A DNA stretch of 64,000 bases from Hyphomonas sp. (lineage in GTDB: Bacteria > Pseudomonadota > Alphaproteobacteria > Caulobacterales > Hyphomonadaceae). The stretch lies in the NCBI RefSeq assembly GCF_022844445.1, contig NZ_JALHLS010000016.1, positions 1 through 64,000 of the forward strand. The letters are read 5' to 3'. Positions 8,040 through 17,040 of the stretch are shown here, one piece after another (within the stretch, counting starts at the first letter, position 1; each line of letters begins with the position of its first letter). The notes under the pieces were generated by a model that had not been told where the DNA came from, made no database searches, and saw nothing but the letters and a program-made list of their open reading frames with translations. A program made the position numbers and the translations under genes.

Positions 8040-10355
8040 CTAGCTCGCCGGCTCTTCGGCTTCGTCCTTGGTGGCTTTCTTCTTCTTCGCCGGTTCGGCC
8101 AGATACTTGAAGGTCAGCTCGTCCTTTTTCTCGTCGAGGCCGATCTTCACGAGACCGCCCTTCTGGAGCTTTCCGAACAGCAGCTCTTCGGCCATCGGCT
8201 TCTTGACGTATTCCTGGATCGTCCGGGCCAGCGGGCGGGCGCCCATGTCAGCATCGAAGCCGCGCTTGGCGAGCCATTCGCGAGCTGCTTTCGAGATCTC
8301 GATCGAGACGTTGCGGTCTTCCAGCTGGACTTCCAGCTGCAGGATGAACTTCTCGACAACCCGGTCGATGATTTCCGGCGTCAGGCCGCCGAAGGCGATC
8401 GTCGCATCGAGGCGGTTGCGGAACTCCGGCGTGAACAGGCGTTTCAGCGCCTCGTCGGATTCCTCGTCTTTCTTGCCGCGGCCGAAACCGATGGAGTTCT
8501 TCGCCGCGTCCGACGCACCGGCATTGGTGGTCATGATCAGGATCACGTTCCGGAAGTCGACCTTGCGGCCGTTGGCATCCGTCAGCGCGCCATTGTCCAT
8601 GACCTGCAGCAGGATGTTATAGAGATCCGGGTGGGCCTTCTCGATTTCGTCGAGCAGCAGCACGCAGTGCGGATGCTGGTCTACACCATCCGTGAGCAGA
8701 CCACCTTCGTCATAGCCGACATAGCCCGGAGGCGCGCCGATCAGACGGCTGACGGTGTGACGCTCCATGTATTCCGACATGTCGAAGCGCAACATCTCGA
8801 CACCCATGATGGAGGCGAGCTGCTTGGCGACTTCGGTCTTGCCGACGCCGGTCGGGCCAGTGAACAGGTAGGAGCCGATCGGCTTGTTCGGCTCGCGCAG
8901 GCCGGCGCGGGCCAGCTTGATGGTTGCCGACAGGGCCACGATGGCTTCGTCCTGGCCGAACACGACCCGCTTGAGGTCGCTCTCGAGCGATTTCAGCGAC
9001 GCGGCATCGTCCGACGTCACCTGCTTGGGCGGAATGCGCGCGATCTTGGCGACCACGGCTTCGATGTCGCGGATTCCGACCTGCTTCTTGCGCTTCGAGG
9101 CGGGCAGCAGCCACTGCGCGGCGCCGGCCTCATCGATTACGTCGATGGCCTTGTCCGGCAGCTTGCGATCCGTGATGTAGCGGTCCGACAGCTCGACCGC
9201 CGACTTGATGGCATCGTTGGTGTATTTCAGGCCGTGGAAATCCTCGAACTTCGATTTCAGACCCGTGAGGATCTTGATCGTATCCGGAACGGTCGGCTCA
9301 ACCACATCGATCTTGCGGAACCGGCGCGACAGGGCGCGGTCCTTCTCGAAGTGCTGCTTGTATTCCTTGAACGTCGTCGAGCCCATGCAGCGAAGGCCGC
9401 CCGATTGCAGCGCGGGCTTCAGGAGGTTCGACGCATCCATCGCGCCGCCGCTGGTCGCGCCGGCACCGATGATCGTGTGGATCTCGTCGATGAACAGGAT
9501 CGCTTTTTCCTGCTGCTCGAGTTCCTTCATGACCGACTTGAGGCGCTCCTCGAAGTCGCCGCGATAGCGCGTACCGGCCAGCAGCGCGCCCATGTCGAGC
9601 GACCAGATGATCGCATCGTCCAGGATTTCCGGCGCTTCACCGTCAACGATGCGTTTGGCCAGACCTTCGGCAATTGCCGTCTTGCCGACGCCAGGATCGC
9701 CCACGAGGATCGGGTTGTTCTTGTTGCGGCGGCACAAGACCTCGATACAGCGGTTCACTTCCATGTCGCGGCCGATCAGCGGGTCGATCTTGCCGGCCCG
9801 GGCCCGCGCATTGAGGTTCACGCAATAGGTGTCCAGCGCTTCGTGGCCCTGCTTGACGGGTTCTTCCTCGTTGGACTCCGCGCCGCGCGGGGTCGACGGG
9901 CGCGACATGCCCGGCTGTTTCGCCACGCCGTGCGAGATGTAGTTCACCGCGTCATACCGCGTCATGTCCTGCTCCTGCAGGAAGTAGGCCGCATGGCTTT
10001 CGCGCTCGGAGAAGATCGACACCAGCACGTTGGCGCCGGTCACTTCCTCGCGGCCCGAGCTTTCGACATGCAGGATCGCGCGTTGCACGACGCGCTGGAA
10101 CGCGGCGGTCGGCTGCACCCGGCCGTCGCTGCCATCGACGATGAGGCTGGAGAGCTCCTCGTCGATATAGCGCGTCAGGTCGGCGCGAAGTTCGTCGATG
10201 TTGACCTTGCAGGCGCCCATCACGTCGCGCGCGTGCTCGTCCTCCGTGAGGGCCAGCAGCAGGTGCTCCAGCGTGGCGTACTCGTGGTCGCGTTCGGACG
10301 CGAGCGAGAGAGCCTTTTCAAGAGCCGTTTCGAGGGAGGTGGAAAGACGGGGCAA
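8040..10355 (-). CDS. clpA: ATP-dependent Clp protease ATP-binding subunit ClpA
   Basis: 771-aa Hsp100 unfoldase that feeds substrates to ClpP. The N-domain (about residues 1-145) carries the double Clp repeat (HEYATLEHLLLALTEDEHA). The first AAA module has Walker A GDPGVGKTAIAEGLA and Walker B AILFIDEIHTIIGAG. The second has Walker A GPTGVGKTEVAKQLA, Walker B CVLLLDEIEKAHPD and sensor-2 DMGARPLAR. There is no ClpB middle domain. Length matches ClpA. The C-terminus ends in a Lys/Glu-rich tail. It lies 58 bp downstream of clpS, the adaptor gene, as in most alphaproteobacteria. Confidence 0.97.
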   Translation of the reverse strand: MPRLSTSLETALEKALSLASERDHEYATLEHLLLALTEDEHARDVMGACKVNIDELRADLTRYIDEELSSLIVDGSDGRVQPTAAFQRVVQRAILHVESSGREEVTGANVLVSIFSERESHAAYFLQEQDMTRYDAVNYISHGVAKQPGMSRPSTPRGAESNEEEPVKQGHEALDTYCVNLNARARAGKIDPLIGRDMEVNRCIEVLCRRNKNNPILVGDPGVGKTAIAEGLAKRIVDGEAPEILDDAIIWSLDMGALLAGTRYRGDFEERLKSVMKELEQQEKAILFIDEIHTIIGAGATSGGAMDASNLLKPALQSGGLRCMGSTTFKEYKQHFEKDRALSRRFRKIDVVEPTVPDTIKILTGLKSKFEDFHGLKYTNDAIKSAVELSDRYITDRKLPDKAIDVIDEAGAAQWLLPASKRKKQVGIRDIEAVVAKIARIPPKQVTSDDAASLKSLESDLKRVVFGQDEAIVALSATIKLARAGLREPNKPIGSYLFTGPTGVGKTEVAKQLASIMGVEMLRFDMSEYMERHTVSRLIGAPPGYVGYDEGGLLTDGVDQHPHCVLLLDEIEKAHPDLYNILLQVMDNGALTDANGRKVDFRNVILIMTTNAGASDAAKNSIGFGRGKKDEESDEALKRLFTPEFRNRLDATIAFGGLTPEIIDRVVEKFILQLEVQLEDRNVSIEISKAAREWLAKRGFDADMGARPLARTIQEYVKKPMAEELLFGKLQKGGLVKIGLDEKKDELTFKYLAEPAKKKKATKDEAEEPAS

Positions 10356-10413
10356 GGTGTGAGCCTTTTCGAAGGTCGTGTTTCTAGGTGTCGTTGGTAT
10401 TCATATGGGTAGT

Positions 10414-10812
10414 CTAGTCGTCTTTCTCCATAACGCACTGGAGAGGATGTTCGTGGCGGCGCGCAAGGTCGAGCACCTGAGCTACCTTGGTCTCGGCAAC
10501 CTCATATGTATAGACCCCGCAGAGCCCGACACCCTTCTGATGCACATGAAGCATGATCCGGGTCGCCTGTTCACGTGAACGATTGAAAAACCGCTCCAGG
10601 ATGAACACGACGAATTCCATCGGCGTGTAATCGTCGTTGAGCAGCAGCACCCGGTACAGCGAGGGCTTCTTGGTGCGGACGCGGGTTTCGGTGGCGAGGT
10701 CAAAGCCCGTACCATCGCCGTCGCCGGGCATACCGCTGCCCGGAGCGCCGCCGCCAGGTGCGCCGGGCGCCGGCGGGCCCGCCATCCGGATCGGGTCAAA
10801 AACGATGTTCAT
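10414..10812 (-). CDS. clpS: ATP-dependent Clp protease adaptor ClpS
   Basis: Adaptor that binds N-degron substrates and delivers them to ClpA. The conserved core is [24 protein letters not shown], then [24 protein letters not shown] and [11 protein letters not shown]. The NDD(Y/F)TP residues form the N-end-rule pocket. The N-terminal 40 residues are Gly/Pro-rich and presumably flexible. Start choice is uncertain: ATG at 10812 was taken, but no strong Shine-Dalgarno precedes it, and a later ATG (MAGPPAPG) or a TTG at 10887 are alternatives. Confidence 0.94.
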   Translation of the reverse strand: MNIVFDPIRMAGPPAPGAPGGGAPGSGMPGDGDGTGFDLATETRVRTKKPSLYRVLLLNDDYTPMEFVVFILERFFNRSREQATRIMLHVHQKGVGLCGVYTYEVAETKVAQVLDLARRHEHPLQCVMEKDD

Positions 10813-10883
10813 GGGAGACAAGATATACGTTCCTGCAGGAGAATGAAGATGCAATTGGCGCCTGATCACAGCTGTGCCCGCTT

Positions 10884-11285
10884 TCAAGGCGACTGAAGCG
10901 CCGTCGCCAGCGCCTCGAGACGTTTCCGGTTGGCGCCCAGGTCGGAATAGCCGACACGTGACCTTGAGTAAGCCGCGAAGGTCGATTTGCCCGGTTGCCC
11001 GGCAACCGGAAGTACAGCGAGATCGATATCGTCCTTGAACCGCATCAACGGGGTGACCGCGATAAAGTTCAGCCGCATCGCGCCGGCATCCTGCTCTCCG
11101 AGCTGCCAGTCGCGCTTGTCGGCAATCAGCCGGAGGGCGCGCATGTAGAGCTCGCCGGGGGCCAGGTCGTAGACAGGCGCCGCGCCGTCCGGCGCCGCGT
11201 CCGGCGTGAAACCTGCGGGCGCCAGCAAAGCAGTGTTGGGACTTCCGGGCCGCGTCAGCGTCTTGAAGTTGATGAAATCCGGCAT
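10884..11285 (-). CDS. DUF1499 family protein
   Basis: 133-aa protein beginning [23 protein letters not shown]. The DUF1499 pattern is visible in the Asp-Leu-Ala-Pro-containing N-terminal half, then [32 protein letters not shown] and the C-terminal [22 protein letters not shown]. The ATG at 11285 is preferred over an upstream start because AGGA lies about 11 bases upstream and the gene then does not overlap the preceding one. Members are often lipoproteins or membrane-linked, but no signal peptide is visible here. Function unknown. It lies 19 bp downstream of the TPR gene, probably in one operon. Confidence 0.8.
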   Translation of the reverse strand: MPDFINFKTLTRPGSPNTALLAPAGFTPDAAPDGAAPVYDLAPGELYMRALRLIADKRDWQLGEQDAGAMRLNFIAVTPLMRFKDDIDLAVLPVAGQPGKSTFAAYSRSRVGYSDLGANRKRLEALATALQSP

Positions 11286-11304
11286 GGCGGTTGGTCCTGT
11301 CTGG

Positions 11305-12624
11305 TCAGTGAGGGCGCAGGCCCGCGCGGCGGGCAAAGGCGAGATTGACGTGGCTGTCAGGTCGAAGGGCCAGCCGTTCCTGGACCAACGCCCGCGCGAT
11401 CGGCACGACCTTACCCCGGATTGCGGCTTCGGTCAGCGTCCAGTCGATGACGTCGCGCTGCGCATGGCTGCCGCCGAACGTGCCCGATATCTGGCGTGCC
11501 CACAGCAAGGGTTCAATGGCTGCCTTGTATTCCCCGCGGTCAAACAGAAGCAGCGCGTCGATGATCGGCGTGCCGGTCTCCCGCATCCAGCGGTTCATTT
11601 CGTGATGCATGTCACCCTCGTGGGCGACCTTCACGAGGTCGGTCGCATCGCTGCGACGCCCCGCACCGACATAGGCGAGCGCGGCATGCACATCATTGAA
11701 GGGATAGCACTTTCCGTCCGCATGCTGGGTCCAGGTATCCGCCAGCTCGTCCCAGCGCTCGCCGACATCGACGCCCAGAAGGTGGAGCCGCCAGAGCAGC
11801 GCGGAGGCGTCGACCAGGTTCTGGGCCACCGTCGTCGGCTCGCCGCGCACCTGTTCGTCGTAAAGGCTCAGCGCCGCCTCCGGCTCACCAAGCTCAAGGT
11901 GGAAGAGCGTCAGGTGCCACCAGTTATGGACCTTCAGGAAGTTCTCCGGCTGCGCCCAGTGGGCCCGCCGCTTGCGCATGAAATCGCGCCCCTCGGCGGC
12001 GCGCCCCTGCATTTCCAGCACGTGCGCCACCGCATGGTGCGCCCAGCTGTCGTCCGGGTCGGCCTCCAGCGCCTTGAGACCGGCTGCTTCCGCGCGGCGA
12101 TAGTCGCCCATCTCTTCAAGCCCGAAGGCCAGCATGCCGAGCAGGAAGGAGCGCCCCGGGACGCCGTCCCAGGCCGGCAGCGCCCGTGCAATCCGGTCGC
12201 GCAGGTTGCGCGCGTTCGCCGTGAGGAAATCCGACTGATGGCCAGCCAGCAGGCCGATCAGGTCGCAAGGGTAGGTTGCGTTGTGCAGGTCCAGCGCCCG
12301 GGACGCCGCCGTCCACTCGGTTGCCGCCGCCAGCTTCAGGGCGTGCATGTGGCTGTCCTCGCGGGGCCCGCGCGGCATCTCGGCCAGTTCTTCAACCATC
12401 CGGCGCGCTGAAGCGGTCGCCTGAGGTTCGGTGGACATCGCGTAGATCCACGCCTTGGCAATCAGCGCCATCGGGAACCCGGGCGAGTCTGCCAATGCCT
12501 CGCGCAGGGGCTCAAGCGGATCGCCGCAGAAATGCGCAAAACGGCTGACCGCCTCGTCAAACAGCGCCGCCGCGCGCGCAGACGCGCCGGTCAGCTCCAG
12601 CCCTTGCCTGTCAGAAACCGTCAT
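11305..12624 (-). CDS. TTC38-like tetratricopeptide repeat protein
   Basis: 439-aa alpha-helical protein resembling the TTC38 family. Helix pairs with TPR-like spacing run through the middle (GMLAFGLEEMGDYRRAEAAGLKALEADPDDSWAHHAVAHVLEMQGR), with the hallmark Trp/His-rich segment NFLKVHNWWHLTLFHLELGEPEAALSLYDE. A later stretch reads GKCYPFNDVHAALAYVGAGR. The ATG at 12624 has AGGAG about 10 bases upstream. There is no signal peptide. Family members have no agreed function in bacteria. Probably co-transcribed with the DUF1499 gene. Confidence 0.82.
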   Translation of the reverse strand: MTVSDRQGLELTGASARAAALFDEAVSRFAHFCGDPLEPLREALADSPGFPMALIAKAWIYAMSTEPQATASARRMVEELAEMPRGPREDSHMHALKLAAATEWTAASRALDLHNATYPCDLIGLLAGHQSDFLTANARNLRDRIARALPAWDGVPGRSFLLGMLAFGLEEMGDYRRAEAAGLKALEADPDDSWAHHAVAHVLEMQGRAAEGRDFMRKRRAHWAQPENFLKVHNWWHLTLFHLELGEPEAALSLYDEQVRGEPTTVAQNLVDASALLWRLHLLGVDVGERWDELADTWTQHADGKCYPFNDVHAALAYVGAGRRSDATDLVKVAHEGDMHHEMNRWMRETGTPIIDALLLFDRGEYKAAIEPLLWARQISGTFGGSHAQRDVIDWTLTEAAIRGKVVPIARALVQERLALRPDSHVNLAFARRAGLRPH

Positions 12625-12724
12625 CCCCTGGCTCCTGCCCCGCGCCGCCTGCAACCATTGTGTGGCGGACGCTCCCGAGTCGCAAGCCGGACGCCGGGAC
12701 AATCAGGGCAAGCCCCAAACCGAA

Positions 12725-12753
12725 AAGGGCCGGACCATGAAGGTCCAGCCCTT
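12725..12753 (-). terminator. terminator of the phasin gene
   Basis: Stem AAGGGC-c-GGACC / GGTCC-a-GCCCTT with one internal mismatch and loop ATGAA. On the minus strand it is followed by TTCGGTTT. It lies 60 bp past the phasin stop. Confidence 0.7.
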
Positions 12754-12812
12754 AAACTCTACGTTCGCACTCTACTGCCGGGAGGCCGCGCGCGGCCTGC
12801 CCAACTCCGAGA

Positions 12813-13241
12813 TTACTTTGCGAAGGAAGACATATACGGTTTTGCAGCATTACGCCATGCAGCGACGCAAAGCTCGGTCTGAGCCGTCAGTTCGGTCGTG
12901 TAGGCCGAGAACATCGACTTGGCGAAAGCCGACTGAAGCTCAAACATTTCGCGCGGGTCGCGGACATTGGCGAGCGTCTGGGTCAGCTCGACGCTCTGTT
13001 CCATCGCCTGGGTGACGAAGCTGACATTGCGGTTGCCGATTTCGCGGAGGACTTCGGTCGACGCCACGGCGCTGTCGGTAAGCGCTTTCACGCTGCCTTC
13101 AGCCATGCCGGTGAACTTGCTGGCGAGGCCGGTGACCTGCTCCATGCCGGCATCGAACTGTTTTTCGATCTGCTTGGTGGTGGCGGTGTTGGGGCGGGCT
13201 TCCGCTTTGGCGCGGGCCGTCGATGCAGTGGTCTTGGCCAT
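12813..13241 (-). CDS. phasin family protein
   Basis: 142-aa phasin-domain protein, expected to coat polyhydroxyalkanoate granules or act as a related amphipathic helical protein. It starts MAKTTASTARAKAEARPNTATT. A long helical region without proline follows (MEQVTGLASKFTGMAEGSVKALTDSAVASTEVLREIGNRNVSFV), then the motif NVRDPREMFELQSAFAKSMFSAYTTELTAQTELCVAAWRNAAKPY, typical of phasin_2 proteins. The ATG at 13241 has AAGAAGGA upstream. No PHA synthase gene is nearby. A long leader separates it from the divergent carboxypeptidase gene. Confidence 0.88.
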   Translation of the reverse strand: MAKTTASTARAKAEARPNTATTKQIEKQFDAGMEQVTGLASKFTGMAEGSVKALTDSAVASTEVLREIGNRNVSFVTQAMEQSVELTQTLANVRDPREMFELQSAFAKSMFSAYTTELTAQTELCVAAWRNAAKPYMSSFAK

Positions 13242-13471
13242 GGGAGGAATCCTTCTTTTGCAGGGTGTGCTCTGGATAACACACCTTCCTCGCAGATGCA
13301 ATAAATTTTGTGCGCTGCAACATTAAGCATTTGGCGTTTGGATTGCATTCATTCGGGTGCGGTTACAAAACTGTCAGCGGACAGGCTGCGTTAAGGTGTG
13401 GTCAACTGGTTTCACCGAATCTAGGTTCGTATCCGGGGAGTCCGGGGCATAGCGTATTGGAGGTTGCCTAG

Positions 13472-14719
13472 ATGGCACTGCTCAACCTATCCTTGTATCG
13501 CGCCGCAGCGCTGTCTGTGGCGGTCGGTTCCACCGGGATGCTGGTTGGCCAGGCTGCAGAGGCTGAAAAGTACGCGGCGCTGGTGATGGACGCCAACACC
13601 AATGAAATCCTCCACGCCCGCAACGCCGATGATGCCCGGTATCCCGCGTCCCTGACAAAGGTCATGACGCTTTACCTGCTGTTCGACGCGATTAACGCTG
13701 GCGAGGTCTCCCTCAACGAGCGGATGACCGTTTCGCGCAATGCCGCCGCCCAGCCGCCGTCGAACCTCAAGCTGAAAGCGGGCGATAAGATCAAGGTCGA
13801 GGACGCCATCTATGCGCTCGTCACGAAATCCGCCAACGATGTCGCTGTCGTAATCGCCGAACACCTCGGCGGCACCGAGCGCAAGTTTGCCGTTCAGATG
13901 ACCGACAAGGCCCGCGATCTCGGGCTCAAGGACACGACCTTCAAGAACGCCTCTGGTCTTCCCAACACCGCCCAGGTGTCGACGGCCTACGATCTCGCGT
14001 TGCTTGCCGACGCACTGGTCGAGAACCATGCCCAGTATTACCACTACTTCGAAACCAAACGTTTCGAATGGGGCCGCCTGGTCTACAAGGGCCATAACGA
14101 ACTCGTTGGCACCGTCGACGGCGTTGACGGCATCAAGACCGGTTACACCCGAGCCTCGGGCTTCAACCTGATGACCTCCGCCGAGCGGGACGGCCACCGC
14201 GTCATCGCGATTGTGCTGGGCGGCGCCACCGCCAAGTCGCGCAACGCGCACGTGGCCGACCTCGTCGAAGCCGCCTTCACTCAGTTGAATGGCCCGATGG
14301 CCGCCAGTTCGCCGCAACTGCGCGGCACAAAGGTGATGGCGTCGATCCAGACACCGGCGAACCCGAACGCTGCGGCCGAGCCCATGCTCAACGGGATGCC
14401 CCTGAGCGCCTACACGGCCCAGCCTGTGAACCTCGTGATGAACGCAGCCGCGGACGAATCGACGGAAGAGGAAATGCCGGGCGATCTGGTCATCGTCGAA
14501 GGCGACAGCGCCGACGATATTGCCTCGGTCCAGCCCTCGCCGGCCCTGCCCGCCCCGGGTGCCAGCTTCTCGGTCAGCGAGTACGAAGCCCGCCAGACGG
14601 CGCAGGCCGCCAAGGCAGCCGGTCTGTCAGTCTCGGATTACGAGGCCCGCCAGACCGCCAGGGCCTCCGCCGCCGCCGAAGTCGCCGAGTATACCCGCCG
14701 CCAGACGCGCCGCCGCTGA
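13472..14719 (+). CDS. D-alanyl-D-alanine carboxypeptidase (PBP5/6 family)
   Basis: 415-aa exported peptidoglycan D,D-carboxypeptidase. It has an N-terminal signal sequence (about residues 1-31). The three active-site motifs are S60-L-T-K63 (YPASLTKVMT), S120-A-N and K222-T-G (DGIKTGYT), in normal order and spacing for peptidase S11. The C-terminal region after about residue 270 is unlike the PBP5 beta domain. It is Ala/Pro/Glu-rich and ends in three imperfect YEARQTA-like repeats and RRQTRRR. GGAGG lies about 8 bases before the ATG. kdsD follows 91 bp downstream on the same strand. Confidence 0.92.
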   Translation: MALLNLSLYRAAALSVAVGSTGMLVGQAAEAEKYAALVMDANTNEILHARNADDARYPASLTKVMTLYLLFDAINAGEVSLNERMTVSRNAAAQPPSNLKLKAGDKIKVEDAIYALVTKSANDVAVVIAEHLGGTERKFAVQMTDKARDLGLKDTTFKNASGLPNTAQVSTAYDLALLADALVENHAQYYHYFETKRFEWGRLVYKGHNELVGTVDGVDGIKTGYTRASGFNLMTSAERDGHRVIAIVLGGATAKSRNAHVADLVEAAFTQLNGPMAASSPQLRGTKVMASIQTPANPNAAAEPMLNGMPLSAYTAQPVNLVMNAAADESTEEEMPGDLVIVEGDSADDIASVQPSPALPAPGASFSVSEYEARQTAQAAKAAGLSVSDYEARQTARASAAAEVAEYTRRQTRRR

Positions 14720-14810
14720 CACCGGGCCCGCACCCGGGGACTTGCCGAAGCCGCCCGGCTCCCGCACAACGCCGCTCGCCGACCTGACCCTTGCCGGGAG
14801 CCGTTGAACC

Positions 14811-15776
14811 GTGAGTGCATCCTCAGACCTGTCCCTCGCCCGGAGTGTGATCCGCATCGAGCGCGACGCCCTCGACAAGCTCGAGGCCTCCCTCGGCACC
14901 ACGCTGCTCGAAGCGGTCGAGCTGATCCTCTCGACGGATCGCCATGTCGTTGTCGCGGGCGTCGGCAAGTCCGGCCATATCGGCCAGAAGATCGCCGCGA
15001 GCCTCGCCTCGACCGGCACGCCGGCCTTCTTCATCCACCCGACTGAAGCCAGCCACGGAGACCTCGGCATGCTGGTGCCGGGCTCGGTCGTCATTGCGAT
15101 CTCTTATTCCGGCGAGAGCCGCGAACTCGTGGACCTGCTGCGCTACTGCAAGGGCAACGACATCCCGGTCATCGCCATGACGCGCGCCCGGGACTCGACC
15201 CTCGGCCGGTTTGCCGATGTGCTGCTCGAAATGCCGACCGTTCCGGAAGCCTGCCCAAACGGCCTCGCGCCCACTTCGTCCACAACGATGGCCCTCGCGC
15301 TCGGCGACGCGCTTACCATCGTGCTGATGGCGCGGCGCGGCTTCTCACGCGAGGATTTCGGCTTTCGCCATCCAGGCGGCAAGCTCGGCCGCTCGCTGCA
15401 GACCGCCGGCGATTATGTCCGTGAGCGGAAGGATCCGCTGCCACTGATCGAGGCGGGTGCCAGTTTCGAAGCCGTGGTCTACGCTGTCTCAGAAGGCCGC
15501 AAGGGCTGCGCCGGTGTCGTCGATGGCACGGGCGCGCTGATCGGAATGGTAACCGACGGCGACCTGCGCCGCGCCATGCTCGCCGGCAAGACAGGCGCCC
15601 CCGCGCGCGACGTCATGACGAAGTCCCCGCGAACCATCGACCCGGAGGAACGCATGCAGATCGTCATCAAGCAGCTCAGCGAGAACCGCATCTCCAACGC
15701 CTTCGTCCTCGGCGAGACCGGCGAGCCCCTGGGCCTCGTCGACATGAAAGACCTTCTGGCGGAAGGCTACCTCTAG
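14811..15776 (+). CDS. kdsD: arabinose-5-phosphate isomerase, KpsF/GutQ family
   Basis: 321-aa enzyme interconverting ribulose-5-phosphate and arabinose-5-phosphate, the first step of KDO synthesis. The SIS domain (about residues 30-170) shows VVVAGVGKSGHIGQKIAASLASTGTPAFFIHPTEASHGDLG and ISYSGESREL. Two CBS domains follow (about 205-320; VTDGDLRRAML, VMTKSPRTI, LVDMKDLL). Residues PTSSTTMALALGDAL fit the active-site loop. The start is GTG at 14811 with GGGAG upstream. Together with kdsA in this window it points to KDO-containing lipopolysaccharide. Confidence 0.95.
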   Translation: MSASSDLSLARSVIRIERDALDKLEASLGTTLLEAVELILSTDRHVVVAGVGKSGHIGQKIAASLASTGTPAFFIHPTEASHGDLGMLVPGSVVIAISYSGESRELVDLLRYCKGNDIPVIAMTRARDSTLGRFADVLLEMPTVPEACPNGLAPTSSTTMALALGDALTIVLMARRGFSREDFGFRHPGGKLGRSLQTAGDYVRERKDPLPLIEAGASFEAVVYAVSEGRKGCAGVVDGTGALIGMVTDGDLRRAMLAGKTGAPARDVMTKSPRTIDPEERMQIVIKQLSENRISNAFVLGETGEPLGLVDMKDLLAEGYL

Positions 15777-15789
15777 GGCCCGAAACAAA

Positions 15790-15820
15790 AGCCCCCCTCG
15801 CCCGCTACGGCGAGAGGGGC
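15790..15820 (-). terminator. terminator serving the SIMPL gene
   Basis: GC-rich hairpin, GCCCCCCTCGCC paired with GGCGAGAGGGGC with one bulged A. On the minus strand it is followed by TTTTGTTT. It lies between the convergent kdsD and SIMPL genes. Confidence 0.75.
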
Positions 15821-15855
15821 TCGATTGCGACAGCGGCGATGGCGCCGGCTATGTC

Positions 15856-16656
15856 CTACTTCACCAGCTCAAACAGCACGCTCACGCTCGCCGTTACGCC
15901 AACCTCACCGCCGGCCACCGGCGTCGGCGCGCCGCCATCCATCGCCATTTCGGCGCGGGCCATCATCACCGGCTGGGGCGAATACTCGTAGCCTTCGCTG
16001 ATCGTCACGATCCGCCCGACCCGCATGCCCGACGCCGCAGCATACAATTCCGCTTTTGCGATCGCATCCTTCATCGCCTGCGTGCGGGCCTGGTTCTTGA
16101 TTTCCTTGTCGTCCTCGATGGCGAAGGACACGCCCGAGAATGTATTGCCGCCCGCCTTTACGAGGCTGTCGATGGTCGCACCGAGCGTGTCGAGATTGCG
16201 CACGCGCGCTGTCACGTTGTTGGTGGCGACATAGCCGGCCAGTTTCTGCTCGCCGCGCACAGAGCCATCGGGCTGCGCCACTTCCAGATAGTCATACCGC
16301 GGATACAGGCTGAGGCCGGACGTCTGCATGTCCTTTGCTGCAATGCCGGCTTTCTGCAGCGCCTTGAAGACGCCGTTCATCGACGCCGACTGCGCGGTCA
16401 TGGCTTCGCTGGCGGTGGCGCGTTCCTCGGTCACGCCGGCGGTAATATAGGCAATGTCCGGCGCCTGGTTGATTTTCGCTTCAGCGTTTATCTGGAGCGT
16501 CGTTTCCGGCTGGATCGAATTCGGGTGCACGGTCATGGCAGCTGGGCTCGCAAACATGGGGGTAGCAGCCGCCGCCGATGCGAACGGCATCTGCGCGCAG
16601 GCGACGGGCGCCGCGGCAATCATAACGGCGGCGAGAGCGAAGAAGGAGCGGTTCAT
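15856..16656 (-). CDS. SIMPL domain (DUF541) exported protein
   Basis: 266-aa periplasmic or outer-membrane-associated protein. The signal peptide is MNRSFFALAAVMIAAAPVACAQ. The SIMPL/DUF541 body follows: INAEAKINQAPDIAYITAGVTEERATASEAM, then YVATNNVTARVRNLDTLGATIDSLVKAGGNTFSGVSFAIEDDKEIKNQARTQAMKDAIAKAELYAAASGMRVGRIVTISEG, which is diagnostic. Family members (such as BP26 of Brucella) form oligomeric channels or protect from oxidative stress. The role here is unknown. GGAG lies before the ATG. Confidence 0.9.
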   Translation of the reverse strand: MNRSFFALAAVMIAAAPVACAQMPFASAAAATPMFASPAAMTVHPNSIQPETTLQINAEAKINQAPDIAYITAGVTEERATASEAMTAQSASMNGVFKALQKAGIAAKDMQTSGLSLYPRYDYLEVAQPDGSVRGEQKLAGYVATNNVTARVRNLDTLGATIDSLVKAGGNTFSGVSFAIEDDKEIKNQARTQAMKDAIAKAELYAAASGMRVGRIVTISEGYEYSPQPVMMARAEMAMDGGAPTPVAGGEVGVTASVSVLFELVK

Positions 16657-16757
16657 GGTTTTTCTCCATTATGAACAGGTAGAAGCCGTACGCCTCTCTT
16701 CCGGCCCGAACAAGGCCGTTGCAAGGCGCCCGTGCGGCGCCTAAACGACGCTCTCAG

Positions 16758-16834
16758 GGGCCTGTAGCTCAGTTGGTTAGAGCGGACCGCTCATAACGGT
16801 CTGGTCGGGGGTTCAAGTCCCTCCGGGCCCACCA
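16758..16834 (+). tRNA. tRNA-Ile2 (anticodon CAU, expected lysidine-modified)
   Basis: 77-nt cloverleaf with an encoded CCA end. The acceptor stem is GGGCCTG/CGGGCCC, D stem GCTC/GAGC, anticodon stem GACCG/CGGTC with loop CTCATAA (anticodon CAT), and the T arm holds GGTTCAAGTCC. A CAU anticodon could mean initiator, elongator Met or Ile2. The paired 1-72 position and lack of the three G-C anticodon-stem pairs exclude the initiator. The acceptor and TGGTC variable loop resemble ileX-type tRNA read as AUA after TilS modification. Confidence 0.93.
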
Positions 16835-17040
16835 TTCCCTGAAGAACCGGGCCGAGGCGACGTCTTGAGGGAACCTCCAGTTTACGTCACAAACTGTGGC
16901 TTCTGTGCCAGCCTCGAGCAGGGACGACCCTTTCCCGCAACGGATTACAGTTTCGCAATGTAACCGGGGTTTTCCTGACGCGCCTTCGGTGGCACTAGAG
17001 GGGAAATCGCTCCGGCGATTCAGTGAGGGGAGTAGAGGCC

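Noticed and set aside
6879..10412. 1177-codon open frame on the plus strand
   Set aside because: It is antisense to the serine hydrolase, clpA and the end of clpS, all with clear family motifs. High GC in third positions keeps this reverse frame open.
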